From Phoebastria nigripes (lineage: Eukaryota; Chordata; Aves; Procellariiformes; Diomedeidae), in assembly GCA_035582835.1 (NCBI GenBank), contig JAYKAV010000311.1, positions 248,001 to 312,000 on the forward strand: a stretch of DNA of 64,000 bases, written 5' to 3'. Under the pieces are notes generated by a model, which saw only the letters and a list, made by a program, of their open reading frames with translations, searched no databases and was not told the DNA's origin. Of the stretch, positions 12,964-26,074 are shown piece by piece (the first letter of the stretch is position 1; every line of letters begins with the position of its first letter). The position numbers were made by a program, and so were the translations under genes.

Positions 12964-13797
12964 TTTTGTTTTGTTAAAGACTGCCACTCTTGTCTCCTGT
13001 GTGTGGAGAAGGATGTAGAAAGGATGAGGACAGGAAACAGCACAAAGAAATTTGACCCTCTCTTTTCTTCTTCCCAAGCCTGAGCTCTGCTTTCTACTTG
13101 TTTTTCCCTTAAAAAGGCTTTTCCTCACCATGTGGTGAATGGGCCCAGGGCTCCACATGCTAATGCACAGGGATTGCATGATTTCCTTTCCCTTCTCTAG
13201 CTCTTGTAATTAACATTTACATTGCGTAATCTACACAGCTCTACCTGCATGCCTTCTCGTTACAGCCTCTGAAATAAGTGATTTAAGTATTTGATAATTA
13301 TATACTTTGAAAAACGCATTTGTATAATCATCTTGCTAGATTCAAAGCTCTCTTACTCGCTCTGTAGTTAGTTTTGTGGAAAGACAGAATATGGTATTAT
13401 TGATGGCAAAACTAGGAATGGATTCAGTGCTAGCTTTTGGGACTTGGGGACTCTGTTAGAGATTGCTGGAGTGGAAACCTCTTCACAGTAAATTTTCTCT
13501 ACCTTGTGGAAACAAGGAGGATCACTTTTGAGTAGGAAAATGAAATATTTCTTGCTTGTTGGTTGAAATACTTAAATTTTCTGATTTAACTCAGTGTTGG
13601 CTTACTCTGTTCTCATTGGGTTTCACCTTCAGTTAGTCCACAATCGGCATAACACGAAGTGCTTCTGGAAAACATACACTGTAGGTTTGCCTGCACTTCA
13701 GTACTGAACAAATATAGCAATAATGTAACAAAACCATGTCATAGAAAGTATTGAAATCATATTTCTAAAATGTAATCTCAGATTAAACCACTTTGGG

Positions 13798-13918
13798 ATG
13801 GTTGCTGCTATTTGTTACATCTCTGGCCTCATACCTGGCAGTGTACTAACAACATCAGTGGCACTTAATAAGAGAAGATGCAGTTGGACATCTTTTCTCC
13901 TCAAACAAAATTGTGAAG
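13798..13918 (+). CDS. Candidate alternative first coding exon (speculative)
   Basis: An ATG at 13798 opens a frame of 40 codons that reaches a textbook donor, GAAG|GTAAGT, at 13918/13919 and leaves one G. That is the phase needed to splice to the exon at 27048 (making GGA), to 37771 (making GCT) or to 43165 (making GAT). The peptide starts MVAAICYISGLIPG and is not like the known MAP7 N-terminus. There is no GC-rich promoter just upstream. MAP7 is known to have isoforms with different 5' ends, which is why it is listed, but a chance match is more likely than not. Confidence 0.15.
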
Positions 13919-16403
13919 GTAAGTACATGGTTGCAGATGGTTTTATGAAGACCAGGAAAAAAAAAATCAACCAAAACAAACAAAAAAAACCCCAACCACA
14001 GATGCGAGAGCTGCCAACTGTTACGCAAATGTGGAGAAATCCTTAGAAATCTGCACTAAGTTGTCTACATTTTTAATACGCCGTTAAGCACTTAGCCTTG
14101 GGGAGGGAGGCCCACATAAGGCTTTTTCTCCATCTTTGGAGTTAGTTCAGCAGCTGTTTCTCAGCTGGTCCATTTAAGCCTGAGCACATGTAGTGAAAAG
14201 AACTCTTTCTTGGTTTGTGTGTGGTTCATTGAACAAGGTGGCTGCTTAAAAACAGGAGTGTTTAGTATTGTATGTCATGTCACCCATTGCTTTTACCCCA
14301 ACTGACCTTTCAGCTCTGCAGAAGGGAACACATACAACAATTAATCAGCCCATGCTTATTACTTCAGGTCACTTGTGTGGCTTAGACAAAAGGAGGGAGA
14401 AGAATATAAATGCAAATATTTTCAACCATTTGCTTTTAAGGGTAGGATGGAGCATGACAACCTGGGCTGCCTGCTGTGTTACAGTGAGTTTTGGTGGTGT
14501 GTTGCCTTTTGGTGGTGTTGAATTAAATGCAGTTGGCTGGTGCCACCTCTTAGCAGGAACAGGCAGAGCTGTCTGTGGCTGCTGCAGCTGTAGGGAATGG
14601 GGCTGTCATATCTTCATGCTAGGATTAGGGGCATTCTGAGGTAGGGGGTGGGATGGAGTATCTTGGGCGCTTCTCTGTATCCAGAATGTTTTGTGGTAGG
14701 AATTGTTAATAGTTAATGATCCGTGGAATGCAGTGAGCTTCAGATCTCATCAGGCATATAAAGTATCTGTTAAAAACAACGCAGGATACTTTTGAAAGTA
14801 GTTTTATGAATAAATATGAAAAATGTACATGTTACACTATAGTTGCTTATTTGTCCAGCATTTCATGTGCTTAGAAAACTAAGTTCTCATAGACTTGTTT
14901 TAGAAGTTTTTCTGGGGAAAAATGGTAACTGGTCCTATGGTAGCACTTAAACACCAGTCAATTTGGGACACATTCAAGACTTTCTGGATGATGTTATTGA
15001 AATTGGAGAGGCATTTTGTTTCCATTCAACTACTATAGTTCCTTCTGATTTGTAACTAGCTCAGAGGAGGCTATAGTTGTTATCTGTTCTGTCTGTCCCT
15101 GTGACTTACCTTACTTTCCTGTTTTGTCAGACGGACCTAGAATAAGAGTATGTTCTGTAGCAGTTACAGATTTCCCAGTCGGTTCAGATCTAGCTCTGTT
15201 GAAGAGTCTGGATGTGCTTGAGTTTATGCATAATGGTCTCTTGGCTTCAAGAAGGGCCACAGATCTAAGCTTATGTATAGGAGGAAGTGCTTGCAGGGTA
15301 GGAGCTTTGATTGCTGCTACTATGCAGAGAAGTTCTTAACATATGCAAATATGTAAGCTATTTAGCTTCCTGCTGAATATGTTGTATAGCCTGACTCACA
15401 GTAGCACTGCGTGATGTGTGGACTACTTGGAGTACAGTGTCCTTCTCCCAGGTTGCTTACAGTCTCTTAATCATTACAATATCTAATCCCAGATTAGATG
15501 TTGAGGAAGAAGAACAGTTTCTAAAGCCAGTCATACTGTTCATTAGCTCCTGACCAGATGACTCACTAAGAGATTTCCTTGGAACATCCGTAGAAGATTA
15601 TTGTTCTAGCACAGGTCTGAGAGCATCACAGACAAATTCATGTCATCTAAATATAATGTTAATTATTCCAAGGGGAAGATCATGTAAACCCCTAGAATGT
15701 TTTTTATTTTTACAATATTACCAGAGTTATCTTCTCAAATAATCATATTCACTGGCACATGTAACTTGTCAGTTCCCTGTTTGGAAGAAATTCAGGTAAT
15801 ATGACAAGCGATCTGTCCTCTTCTAGAACTTACATTCTTTTGAGGTAGTATGATATTGTTTTGCCCTTAAAAAACATATTACTTTGCTCCAGTATACGCT
15901 GAGCACAACTATGGGGAGAAGAATGAAGTGATGCACATCCTGCAAGTGGAAACAAACTGCATAAATTTAGCAAAGTCTAATTGCATAGGTCTAGCCTTCT
16001 ACTAAAACGAAAATAATATTACTAATTTCTCATAAGCCATGAAAAAGATGGACTGCCTTAATTTGTATTGTTATTTCACATTATTTATCAATAGAAATCA
16101 AGGAGACTTCTATTCAGGAAAAAAGGTCTCAAAATTAACTCCCAACTCGGGATGACATCTTAATGGTTTGTGAGATTGTTACTGTCATCAAAACAAATTC
16201 AAATGTAGACAAAATTAAGTTTTTATATGCGGTGCAAATTAGTCCATCTTCTCCCTACAACCTCAAATTAAGTTAATATTACTTATAGTTGCTTTCTTAT
16301 CTAGATGTAGCAATAGCAGGAGGCTTAACTGGTATAGCTAAACTTAGACTGCTCTTAATTTGCAGAAGGTTAGGAGAAGATGACAGCTAGGACTACATAC
16401 TGC

Positions 16404-16454
16404 TAATTATGCAGGTATGAGTATCAGGTCACTGACACTAATTACTGCTAATTA
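16404..16454. promoter_or_regulatory. Cluster of three TAATTA homeodomain-type sites
   Basis: TAATTA occurs at 16404, 16439 and 16449. The last two are 10 bp apart, about one helical turn, and both sit in a CTAATTACT context. TAATTA is the core of many homeodomain binding sites. Such cores are common by chance in AT-rich introns, so enhancer activity is only a suggestion. Confidence 0.25.
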
Positions 16455-17309
16455 CTTATAGTTTGAAAATGCATGGGTTTGGGGTTGTTTTTTGTTAGTT
16501 ACTTTTGGAACTTCAAAAATGAAGGGTAATTCAGCCTTTTCTCTCTGGCTTAGCATGGTGGCACTGATGTGGCCCTATCTGGAATTGGGTGCTGTTGTTC
16601 AAGGTGGCATAGAAGTGCCAAGCAAAGGTCTCTGTGCCCAAAGATCTGACAGTTTTTAAAGCTGTGTGAATGTTGAACAATTGGCGAAGGATTGTGTTTC
16701 TCTTGATAAATAATTTAAAAAGTAGTCTGCTGGAAAGCTGTGGTGACTAGGATACTTCATATTCTTTATAGGCAGCATAATTCCAGTCCAAAATAGTCTG
16801 TATTGTGTGAGAGCACTGAAAAGAATTATAATTTTGCAAGGAAGGCCTCTACTTTGTCTTACTGTGATGGCTACAACCAGTTCCTCAATCACTTGTTTCC
16901 TGAGACCTCACTGAAGATCACAAGCCTGTTCTTAATGTTAACAATTCATATTCAGCTTTACAGTGATGTTAGACCAAAAGTCAGAAGACCTTGCATATTT
17001 GTTACTTTATTTTTTTCATAATCTATTTTTCTGCTTTCTCAGCCCTGAAATAAAATTGATCCCTTCCTAACCTACTCCAAAACAAAGCTATTTAAAAGGA
17101 ATTATACCAGTTTTCCCACTTACCTGTCATGATCCAGGCTTGTGAAGCTGAGTATGGACAGCAAAGTAAACAGCCAGCATGTGAGGGAATCTGCCCCTGG
17201 GCTTGTTGTCAGGCCATGCATAGCATGGGGCTTGTCAGCTGAAGAGCCCTGAGAGGCATTTCAGGCCTAAATTTACTGTGTGAAAAGAAGAAAAAAATAG
17301 GGTGGACAG

Positions 17310-17730
17310 GTAAAGAGGAGGGGTTGTGCTCTATGTAAAGGAATGGCTTGAATGATTGGAGCTTTGCCTTGGGTAGGTGACAAGCCAGTAGAGATCTTAT
17401 GGGTAAGGAGCACAGATGATGCCGTAGTCAGTGTCTGCTGCAGACCTCCTGATTAAGAAGGGGGAGCTGATGCTGCTGCCTTTAGGCAGCTGGAGAGAGC
17501 CTCACAGTCATAGGCTGTAGTACTCATGGGTGTCTCTTAACCACTTTTCTGGAAGGGCAATGCAGCTGGGTGCTAGAAACCAGCAGATGAGTTCAGTACA
17601 TTCCAGAACAATTCTTGATGCAGGTCATTAATGAACTGAGTAGGGGACATGCTCTGCTGGACCTGCTACTCACAGATAAGAACTGGTGGATGATGTAAAG
17701 GTTGAGGGCACCTTTAAACTGGTGTCTTGC
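17310..17730 (+). mobile_element. Old CR1 LINE fragment, endonuclease region, plus strand
   Basis: Broken plus-strand frames carry pieces typical of the CR1 endonuclease C-terminal half: VVLYVKEWLE (about 17323-17352), VSVCCRPPD (about 17428-17454) and LLDLLLTDKN (about 17660-17690). Their order and spacing fit this part of CR1 ORF2. Frame changes and stops lie between them, so the fragment is ancient. It is cut at both ends; neither the RT nor the 3' tail follows. Boundaries are approximate. Confidence 0.7.
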
Positions 17731-18299
17731 AAACCTTGGTTTTGCAGAGTGCTTGTCTATAGTTGCATCAGCTGCTGGCATTGGTATTCTATTAAAAGCA
17801 AGAGAAATGCTTGTTGGAAGTAAAAAATGCTGACGAGCTTGTTTTGGTCTTTTTTTTTTTTAATTGCAAAGCTGGCACAGTAGTAGGTAGGCACTAATGA
17901 AAGTAAGTTAGCTGGCACTTTAGTTTTTTGGAACTAATGTTTTAAAGTGTCTTGGACAGAAACAGAGTGCATCTGGTTATTGTGTCCTCTGTTGTATAGC
18001 TGTGATATGAATCCTAATTGTTCAGAGCATGGACAATGATGTTCTGGAGTTGCCTGGCGGTGCTGATCAAGGGGCTGTGGAGCAAGGTGATCTCTCTTAC
18101 ACAGCAGCACCCTGTGTGACTTTCAAAGTGATCAACTGTGAAACATCCATTGTGTGAATGAAGACAAACCAGTAAGGTGGATGTGCATTGTGTTATTTTA
18201 GTCACATTCCATACAGCTCTAATCTCTTTGTAGGCTGTGGAACCTCACTAGTGGTGAGCTACTGACTGCCCAGGCCTGCGGAAAGTACTGCTCTCATAG

Positions 18300-18342
18300 A
18301 TGAAATGAGTTTACCAAGAAACATGAGTTTACCAAGAAGGGA
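18300..18342. repeat. Short direct duplication
   Basis: The words atgagtttaccaagaa occur twice, about 20 bp apart (atgagtttaccaagaaac, then atgagtttaccaagaagg). A small local duplication. Confidence 0.6.
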
Positions 18343-20649
18343 TGTCCTGAGATAAATAAGCAACATATGATGTCTGCTCTGGAAGAAATAATTTTTTACT
18401 CAAAAAACCACAAGTGTCCAAGTCTGGTTGGATAGTGCAACACGTATGCATACAGAAATAGGAGTTTGACTGAAAGATGGGCAGGTACGGGTTATGAGCA
18501 ACTACAGCCTGATGGTCATCTGGATCAACAGGAGGACAGGGACTGTGTAAATAGATTTATGGAGCATGGTTGTGAGGAACTAATGCTCTGCTCAAGTGAA
18601 ACTCAGCATAGCAAATTATCCTAGCCTTGGTTCACTGTGGAAGACTGGCAGAATGATGGAAAGCACTAATACCCTGGTCTGGAGCTATTTGCAATTGGTG
18701 AGACTCCATTAATTACAAAAGCCTTGTCTGAGATTCTAGTAGGAGTTTGCTAGTGTTTGATCTCAGTGAGTTGGTCATTTTGACTCTGTATTATAGTCCT
18801 TTGTGATGAAAAATACTTTTATGAAGAATTGAAGCAGGCTTGATGAGTCTCTGTCTCCCTGTGGAATGGCAATCAAAAGGGCAAGGCTCAAAGAATAGCC
18901 TTGTAGGTAAGGCCATTTGCATCCTTAAAAATAATTTCCACCAGTGCAATACAGGGAGCCCAGGAAGCAGTTAGTACCTGGCCTGATGCCAGCAGTAACT
19001 GATCTATGTGGCCTCAAGTTTTGTGTAATGAAACCTGGTGTGTGTCTCCTATATAAGCAAAAACTATAGTGTTTAGTCAAGCCAGGAAACTGTCCGTTTG
19101 GGGATACTGAAGGTAATTTGTGAGAACCATTGCATTGTTGGTATGGAGCCAGTTCCATTCAGTGGTTGCACACAAGAAAACTTAATGGTGCTGGCAACCA
19201 GCTCTCAACCACTGTCTCCGAGCAAAGGGAAGAGCTGGAGGATAGCGTTTGAGTGACTTGCCTGAAGGTGAAGCAGTCTTGAGCACTTTTCCATCCCCAG
19301 CTCCCCTATTAAGGGCAAAGAAGGGAAGCCCGATCACCCTCTCTGTAGTTACTGGACCTGTTACCACTGGCTACCAGGCATCAGTGCAGGCTGCCTGGGC
19401 TTTCAGAAATATGACTTAAACATGGTGAACGATGCATTGCTCTGTGGAGTCAGATACTATGATTTCAGCATTATGTTGCTCATCCCTTTTCTCTTTTTTG
19501 CACCATTTATGTAATGTATATATATTTTTATATGATGCTTATTTTTTCTGTGCTGAAGTGGAATATTTAATGCACATTAGAGTGATAGATTGGATTTTGA
19601 AGTATTGTGGTGACATAGTTAAGTCACTTGCAACAAACACTCTCATTTGACAGTCTGGTTTTTCTCTATTTTTGTTGACCAAACAAAAGAATTGGCACCA
19701 AGAACATGTTCTATAAAAAGCTCTAGAGGTATACGTGGTATACTATAGTTTAATCTAGCAATCCTTGTAAAACATTTAATCTTTAAAGGCAGGGACCCAA
19801 CTACTATGTAAGATATTGTTAATGTGTTCTCATTCTTTTTGGGGGTGAGTTCAAACACCCTGAAATTAAATGTTTAGTGCTGCTATCACAGAGAGGTATT
19901 TGTTTCATTTTTGTTGGTACCAGTCTGTCATGGTTAGGCTCCAGCAATGAAGTATGTGGCTTAGAGATCCAAGTTCTTTGTTTTCTCCATCCACAATAAA
20001 GAGGAAGCCACTGTGAATTAGAGCTGTAATTCCATGAAGCATTTCAGTGATGTTGTAAAACCAAGATGTTTTGCATAATAAAATAACCCCAAGTGAGAAT
20101 TTTATCCTTCTCATGCTTGATTTGAATTTTACAAGGCAGATGGCAAATAATTAAGGTTGCATAACATTTCCCATTAAAAGAGCCTTGTTTCAGTCTCTTT
20201 ATAAGTTTACTAGACTTAAATGGTTTAGCCTCTGTTTCTCTTTTGCCAGGTTCTCTCCCTCCTTTTTTATTTTGTTCATCTTCAGCAAATGGACCAATTG
20301 CTGAAGAATGAGACATGGGAAAGTAATGGGGACTTTTGCTTCTTGAAAAAAATCTTAATAGCGGTCTTGTAGGGATGGCTTAAGGCCACCATGCTTTAGA
20401 GGAAAGATTTGAAACTGGCAACAGTATGAATTTGGTTTTAGAGCTACACCTCCTCCTGTCCTTATGAAAAGCCATCCAAATTAGTCACATAAAAAGTCAC
20501 AGTTAGCTCATGCCTGATAGGGATGCATTCAGCATTTGAGTGCTGTATTTCTGTCCAGGTCTTTTGGCTGAACTGAGGCAGCAGCCTTTCCTCTCAGATG
20601 CTTTGGGCTCATCAGTGTTTGCATGATTCACCATCCCCATGGAATGAGT

Positions 20650-20795
20650 GAGCACGCTCCTCCCCGGAGCTCCCAGGGCTGAGCGGGACTTTCTTTCCCT
20701 GGCTGCTTCCAGTCTCCGCAGGCTGCTTTGGCACCAGGCACACGGACTACGAGCATAGAGGCTTGCTCTTCTCCAGTGCTGCCCAGGTACGGGCT
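20650..20795. promoter_or_regulatory. Small GC-rich CpG patch in intron 1
   Basis: Seven CpG dinucleotides lie between 20655 and 20791, in a GC-rich stretch surrounded by CpG-poor intron. A donor-like CCCAG|GTACGG lies at 20786/20787. This could mark an internal promoter or a non-coding alternative 5' exon, or just a relic of a GC-rich repeat. No clear TATA box and no MAP7-like coding frame was seen. It is too small to be a normal CpG island. Confidence 0.2.
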
Positions 20796-23075
20796 GCTGG
20801 GTGTGCAGGAAAAGTGATCTGATGCCACTAGAGAGAGGTGGGAAGGAGGTGGTGTTTGGGTTGGAACAAGGCTAGCCAGAAAACTACAAGGGTGAAAAGT
20901 AGAAAGGTAGGAGAAGAAAGTTGCAGGGTAGCAGGTTCAGGAACAAGAGAAGGAGGTTGAGGCAGTGCCTGAGGAGGTGTGGAGGGGGATATAAGATCAG
21001 GAAAGGAGCAAAAGATGTGGTTTGATAGGGAAAGGGGAGCAGGAGTGCAGCTGGTAGAAAGAAATGGAAAATATTGGCAAAACGTGTTGTTCTCCCCATC
21101 TAGTGGCAGGGTGGGAAGTCTGCCAAATCAATTTCTGTTATCTCAGAATACAGCATCAATACTTCCTGAACTGATTGGATAATTGGGGGGGTAGGAGGTG
21201 GTGGTGGTATGTAAAGTTACCTATTTTTTACGTTTGTATGTTTTTAATTTTAGGTGACTGATATATGTCAGTACATAATGCAAGCTTCTTGTTAACTTTT
21301 AAGGTTCCAAGTTCAAGCACTGAGAAGTTAGGAAACCTCAGAGTGAAACTGGCCCATGCAACTTGGTCTAATATAACCTATGCATGTACATACTGTCAAA
21401 TAATTAAGCATGTGATTGTGCTCTTGGAAGTTAATAGCCCTCTCATCAGTAAGGCTAAACAACTGTGAATGAAGTCAGATTTTGATCTATCTCAGCAGTA
21501 CTGCATACCTAAAGTTGTGGAGATCCAGATTAATGGAAACTTCATTGCAACTTTTTTCTAGGTCAGCGATTCAAACCTTCTGGGATTTGAAACAGTTTGT
21601 AGTTTAGTTACTAGAAACACTAGTCTGAATACAAAGATTTGTGCAAGTCTTCATATCAAGTGTAAGAGGCATTTGTTGCAAAATACTGAACACTTGAAGG
21701 TTTTGGTTTAAAATAACTTCTGGGTTTGTTTTTTATTCTTGAATACTTAAAACTTGGTGTTAAATAGATTTCTTTTGATTACAGCATGATGCAGTGCTTA
21801 GTCAGATGTTTTACATTACATATTCTGTCATGTCATCCTTATAAAACAATAAAAAATTAGATCTGAAGAACAAAGCAACAAATTTAATGCTTATCCTATT
21901 CTTTATTCTGTCTGTTAGACACAGTCCGATCAGCACCATAGTGGATTTTCCCCACGTAACTAAGGCACCAAATACAATGACGACAATGCTTTTTTTTTTT
22001 AACACCCTCTTTGATTTGGTGAATAGACACACTACCTGTGTATATCAGACTAAAAGCAATGGGATGAGGTGAGGTAAGGTTTTTGCTGCTCGTGTTAAGA
22101 AAGTAGGCTAAGAAATGTTGGGTTTGATTTATTTTCTGTAGCAACCCATTCTTACATATGTTATTTCTCTAGAAGACTTAATTTTTAGGTGGTGTTAAAA
22201 CCTGAATATGGCTGGATCCTCTCAGACTGGTTTAGAAATCATGGAATATGCTTTAAATAAAAGCTAGTCAGTCAGAGACAAAAGGTTTCCCTGAAGACTG
22301 GAAGGGGAAAAAGTGAAATTTATGTCTCCAAAGGCTAAGAGCTGCAAATTATGGCAGTCAGGCAATGCCATCACCAAGACAGCTAACAAGCAAGTGCTTG
22401 GAAAGCCAATGACACCAATGCTTAAGGAACTAAAAGAAAACCTGCATGGACTTGGAATGATTTATGATTTTATGATGTATAAGGAGCTGTCATAGTACTG
22501 GACTTAGGGCAAATGTTTGTGCTGCCAATAGTGTAGTCTGTGGCTGTGTCTAAGAGAAATCAACTGCCCATGGAGATTCTGTAGAGAAACAAGTTTTGCT
22601 TTTTTTAAAAAGCTTATGCACATGGGGGTGGGGAGGGGGCGGCAGCATATAAAGATAAGCTCCACTATTTAGTGGTGTGACACTTGGCCTAAGATCCCAG
22701 AAAGAACCTGGGGAAAAAAATATACTTTTGTTTTGCTGGCATACCTGAAGTGATGAATTATTCTTACAACATGAAGGCCAAAGAGCTCTAGTAACCATTT
22801 GATGTGTTCACATTAAAGAGACTTTAAAAGTAAATGTTAAGTGTTATTTAAAAACTGCATCTGAGTACCTTCCTGTTCAAATATGTAACTTTGCCTTTCT
22901 AAACATGTATTCATTTATATAGTTTTTCCAAAGACAGGGAGCTCAGAAATTAATTAAGGTTGGTTGTGCAGCCTCGGTTCTCCACANGCAGTATTGTAAT
23001 TATCTATTAGAGTCTGCTGCCCTTATGCCAAGCAATACCTTACTCCTCAGGAAGTCCTGTTTCCTGGCAGCTGGA

Positions 23076-23110
23076 TATCAGTAAAGATCACAGTAAAGAT
23101 TACAGTAAAG
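23076..23110. repeat. Three copies of an 11-12-bp unit
   Basis: The unit cagtaaagat appears three times in tandem with small changes (cagtaaagatca, cagtaaagatta, cagtaaagaact). A minor local repeat. Confidence 0.6.
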
Positions 23111-26045
23111 AACTGGTCCCTGAATTGAAAATAGAATTTTGCAGTTTCCTGTGATGATCACTTGGAAAGACAAGTTTTCCAGTAAGTGGTGTCTTGAGAA
23201 TTTTGTTGAGCTCTTGGCTGGTAGTAGCTATATTTGTCTTGTACCTCCTTAAATATGACAGCGTAGTCCTGGCACAGTTTTTATTTTTGACAGTGATTGA
23301 AGTGATTAAGGATAAGTCATGCAACAGAAATATATTTTCTTAAGTCAGTGTTTCAGCTTTGTTCCCTGCCCAGTGATGGTAGGAAACATTCCTTTTTGCT
23401 TCACTGTTTCTGAATATATGCATTTTGCACCACATTAAATGCTTGTTTTATTTAGCTTACAGTAATAGGATATATCTTTTATATAAAGAACAGGAGAAGA
23501 ATTAGGAAATGGAGTGTTGCGCTTGCTCTAAGTAGTTACAGCNTCCCTTCTAGTGAGGTAGAGGCAGGCTAGCAGAAAACTGCCTGTTTTCCTCAGGCAA
23601 GTGTACTCTTGACTAGAGTAATGACTTGAATGTGTGCATCCAGGAACTTAACTGCTAAATAACAGCATGCTGTCTTTGTAGTTTTAACTGTTTCAGAAAT
23701 AATTGTCTGCACAGAGTAGGTTATATAAACAAAGTGTGGCTTCTGTGAATCTTCCTGCTGTCTTTAGTTGAGAGGTGGTGGTTGCTATAGCAACTGGCAG
23801 GCATTATTCGTGTTTTATTTTTCTAAGGCTGGAAGGAGGACTCTAAACATCTCTGCAAAATTTGTGAGCTGTAGAGCTTTGCCCAGGAAACTCTGCAGCA
23901 GGGAAACAGTTACCTATGTTACTTGTATTAGTCCCACTAACTTATAGGTGGTCTAGAATTTACCTCTTGGGGAGAGAAATCCCAGCAGATGTCCCAGGCA
24001 TAAATCTCAGTGGTCTAATGTGTGAAGATAATTAGGTACCAGGAGCAGTGTAGCTATCCTCAGTGTAATACTTAACTTGGCTTGTCAGCCAAGATGAGTT
24101 CTGTGTTGGAGTCTAGTCTTGACAAGGCTCTCCTACTTTCAGTACCTGAGTTAGCTTGGGGTGCTGAGTCAGGAGATGAAACCCACATGGCAATGAACTT
24201 TTTCTTTAGTAAACGAGGTCATGGTACTTCATTATTTAAGAAGCTGCATCTTACAGAAATCTTTCAGCTTCTATAGCCAATTATAGTGGCTCCTTTGCAT
24301 GGAACACTAAATGCCTTAGACTGTTAGCATTAAACAATACTACTTCTTTTTTTCTCCCACATCTTCCCTTCTTGTGTTTTGAACATCCTTATTTTTACTG
24401 ATTCTTTGGTAAAAGATTTGATAAGATCTCACTAAAGGCAGTTGTCAGGGCCTGTGCAGAGCAGTTTCTTTGGGAGTAAAACACTTTCAATATCAAGTCA
24501 CTTGTCTGTTTTTGCAAATGTATTTCTGTTATTGCTGACTGTAAGATGAAAATAGCTGCTAAATCTATAGGCTAGGTTGAAATTATACTGTTTCTCCTCT
24601 TGTGATGGGCCCCATTTATTCTCTCCCAAATGAGGTAATTGAACAGTTTCTCCTGCAACCCAATTTTCTTCATAGAAGCAAAAGGATGAGACTGAAGATG
24701 GTTTAAAGCAATTATGGGATGAAGGCCAGGAGTCCACTTAGTTCAGCGGATACAGTGATTCTGAGTTTAAAGTAATTGAAAGCAGAGGAGGGGAAATCTT
24801 AGATAATGGACATCTCTTAAGCTTTATTGTAGGTGTCTTTTAATAGAGGTGGGAAGTGAGGAAACTGTGCTTCATGTGGCAGGCTAGTAACTTGGAATCC
24901 AGTGAGAGCTGCTGTACTGCTGGTAGAAGCTCTGTGCAAAGAAAGTGGTTGGAGGTACCCAGAAGGTCAGGGAGCTGGTGAATGTGTTCTAAAAGTAATG
25001 CAGTGGGAGAGCTGTGGTGGTGTAGGTCTCGCTTGCATAGTTGTGTAAGGTGACAATGCAGAGTAACCTAACTAGAAAGAAGGCTCTGAAAGGGAACAGT
25101 CCTATTCTTGAACTAACTTTCTTTTGCTTGCAAAGTTCATATCACTTCGTTTTTGCAGTGTTCTATATCTCTTCAAAACATTTGCAGCCCTTCTTGTGGG
25201 GTGGGGGGGGAAATGTATGCCTGCAGTTACACACACAGCAGAGGGAGATCATTAAAGCAGAAAAATAAGCTGCTGAAATCTGTCTCTTCTGTGTCATGTC
25301 CAGAAAGCCAGAACCTATTAACTTGCTCCCTACAGAAAAAAGCAGTTCTAAAACCTCACCTTGCTTCCATGGTCTAAACCTCGCCTGTCAAGAGCAAAGC
25401 TCAGCAGGCTGAGATGTCAGTGAAGATAACAAGTGTTTGTTCTTACACAGGGCATACTCAGCCTGCACCTGAATATGGTATGTGTATGTGGGGATGTCCC
25501 CATATGGCAACAAGATCACTCTGTTACTGTAGAAAGGGATTAATTACTGTGAGACAGAAAAACAGCTGTGCCTTGCTTTTGAATGATCAATATGTTGCCA
25601 TGGCAGAAGTACCACCATTACAGGCCTGCTCTGTATCTTAAATGTGAAGTCACTGGGATGGCAGCTATGAACCTCGGTGCACGTGGCGTTAAGTCCTGTC
25701 AGGCTAGTGCAGCCTGAACAAATTTGGGAAGAGTTGAAAGCATAGAGGAAAGCATGGATATGCACCAAGTTCAGTAGGGATGTGATGGCTTGTGTATGTC
25801 AGTGGGCTGGCAAGAAGAAAGCAACTGCGTCGGTCTGGGAGCTTTGTGGGAGTCTCCTAAATTAATCAGTAGCTATTGTTCATTTTGTGACACATTCCTT
25901 TTAGTTAAAAATACATACTGCATCCAAAGAATGTTTTGTTCTATTTTATTTTACTTTTGGGGGGAGAAATCATTACCTTCTCTTGTTGCAAAGCTGAGGC
26001 TGAAGAGATTGCATTGTTTTTAAAAATATTTAGATCTCAGGATCA

Positions 26046-26074
26046 AATTGCTTAATAGAGAATTGCTTAATAGA
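26046..26074. repeat. Short tandem duplication
   Basis: The word attgcttaatagag occurs twice in direct succession. A minor local repeat in intron 1. Confidence 0.6.

Noticed and set aside
12799..13179. 126-codon minus-strand frame with a long lysine run
   Set aside because: The frame is open only because of the 52-base homopolymer; the flanks show no known domain.
14268..14639. 123-codon plus-strand open frame
   Set aside because: No recognisable domain, compositionally like the surrounding intron, and no splice context that fits MAP7.
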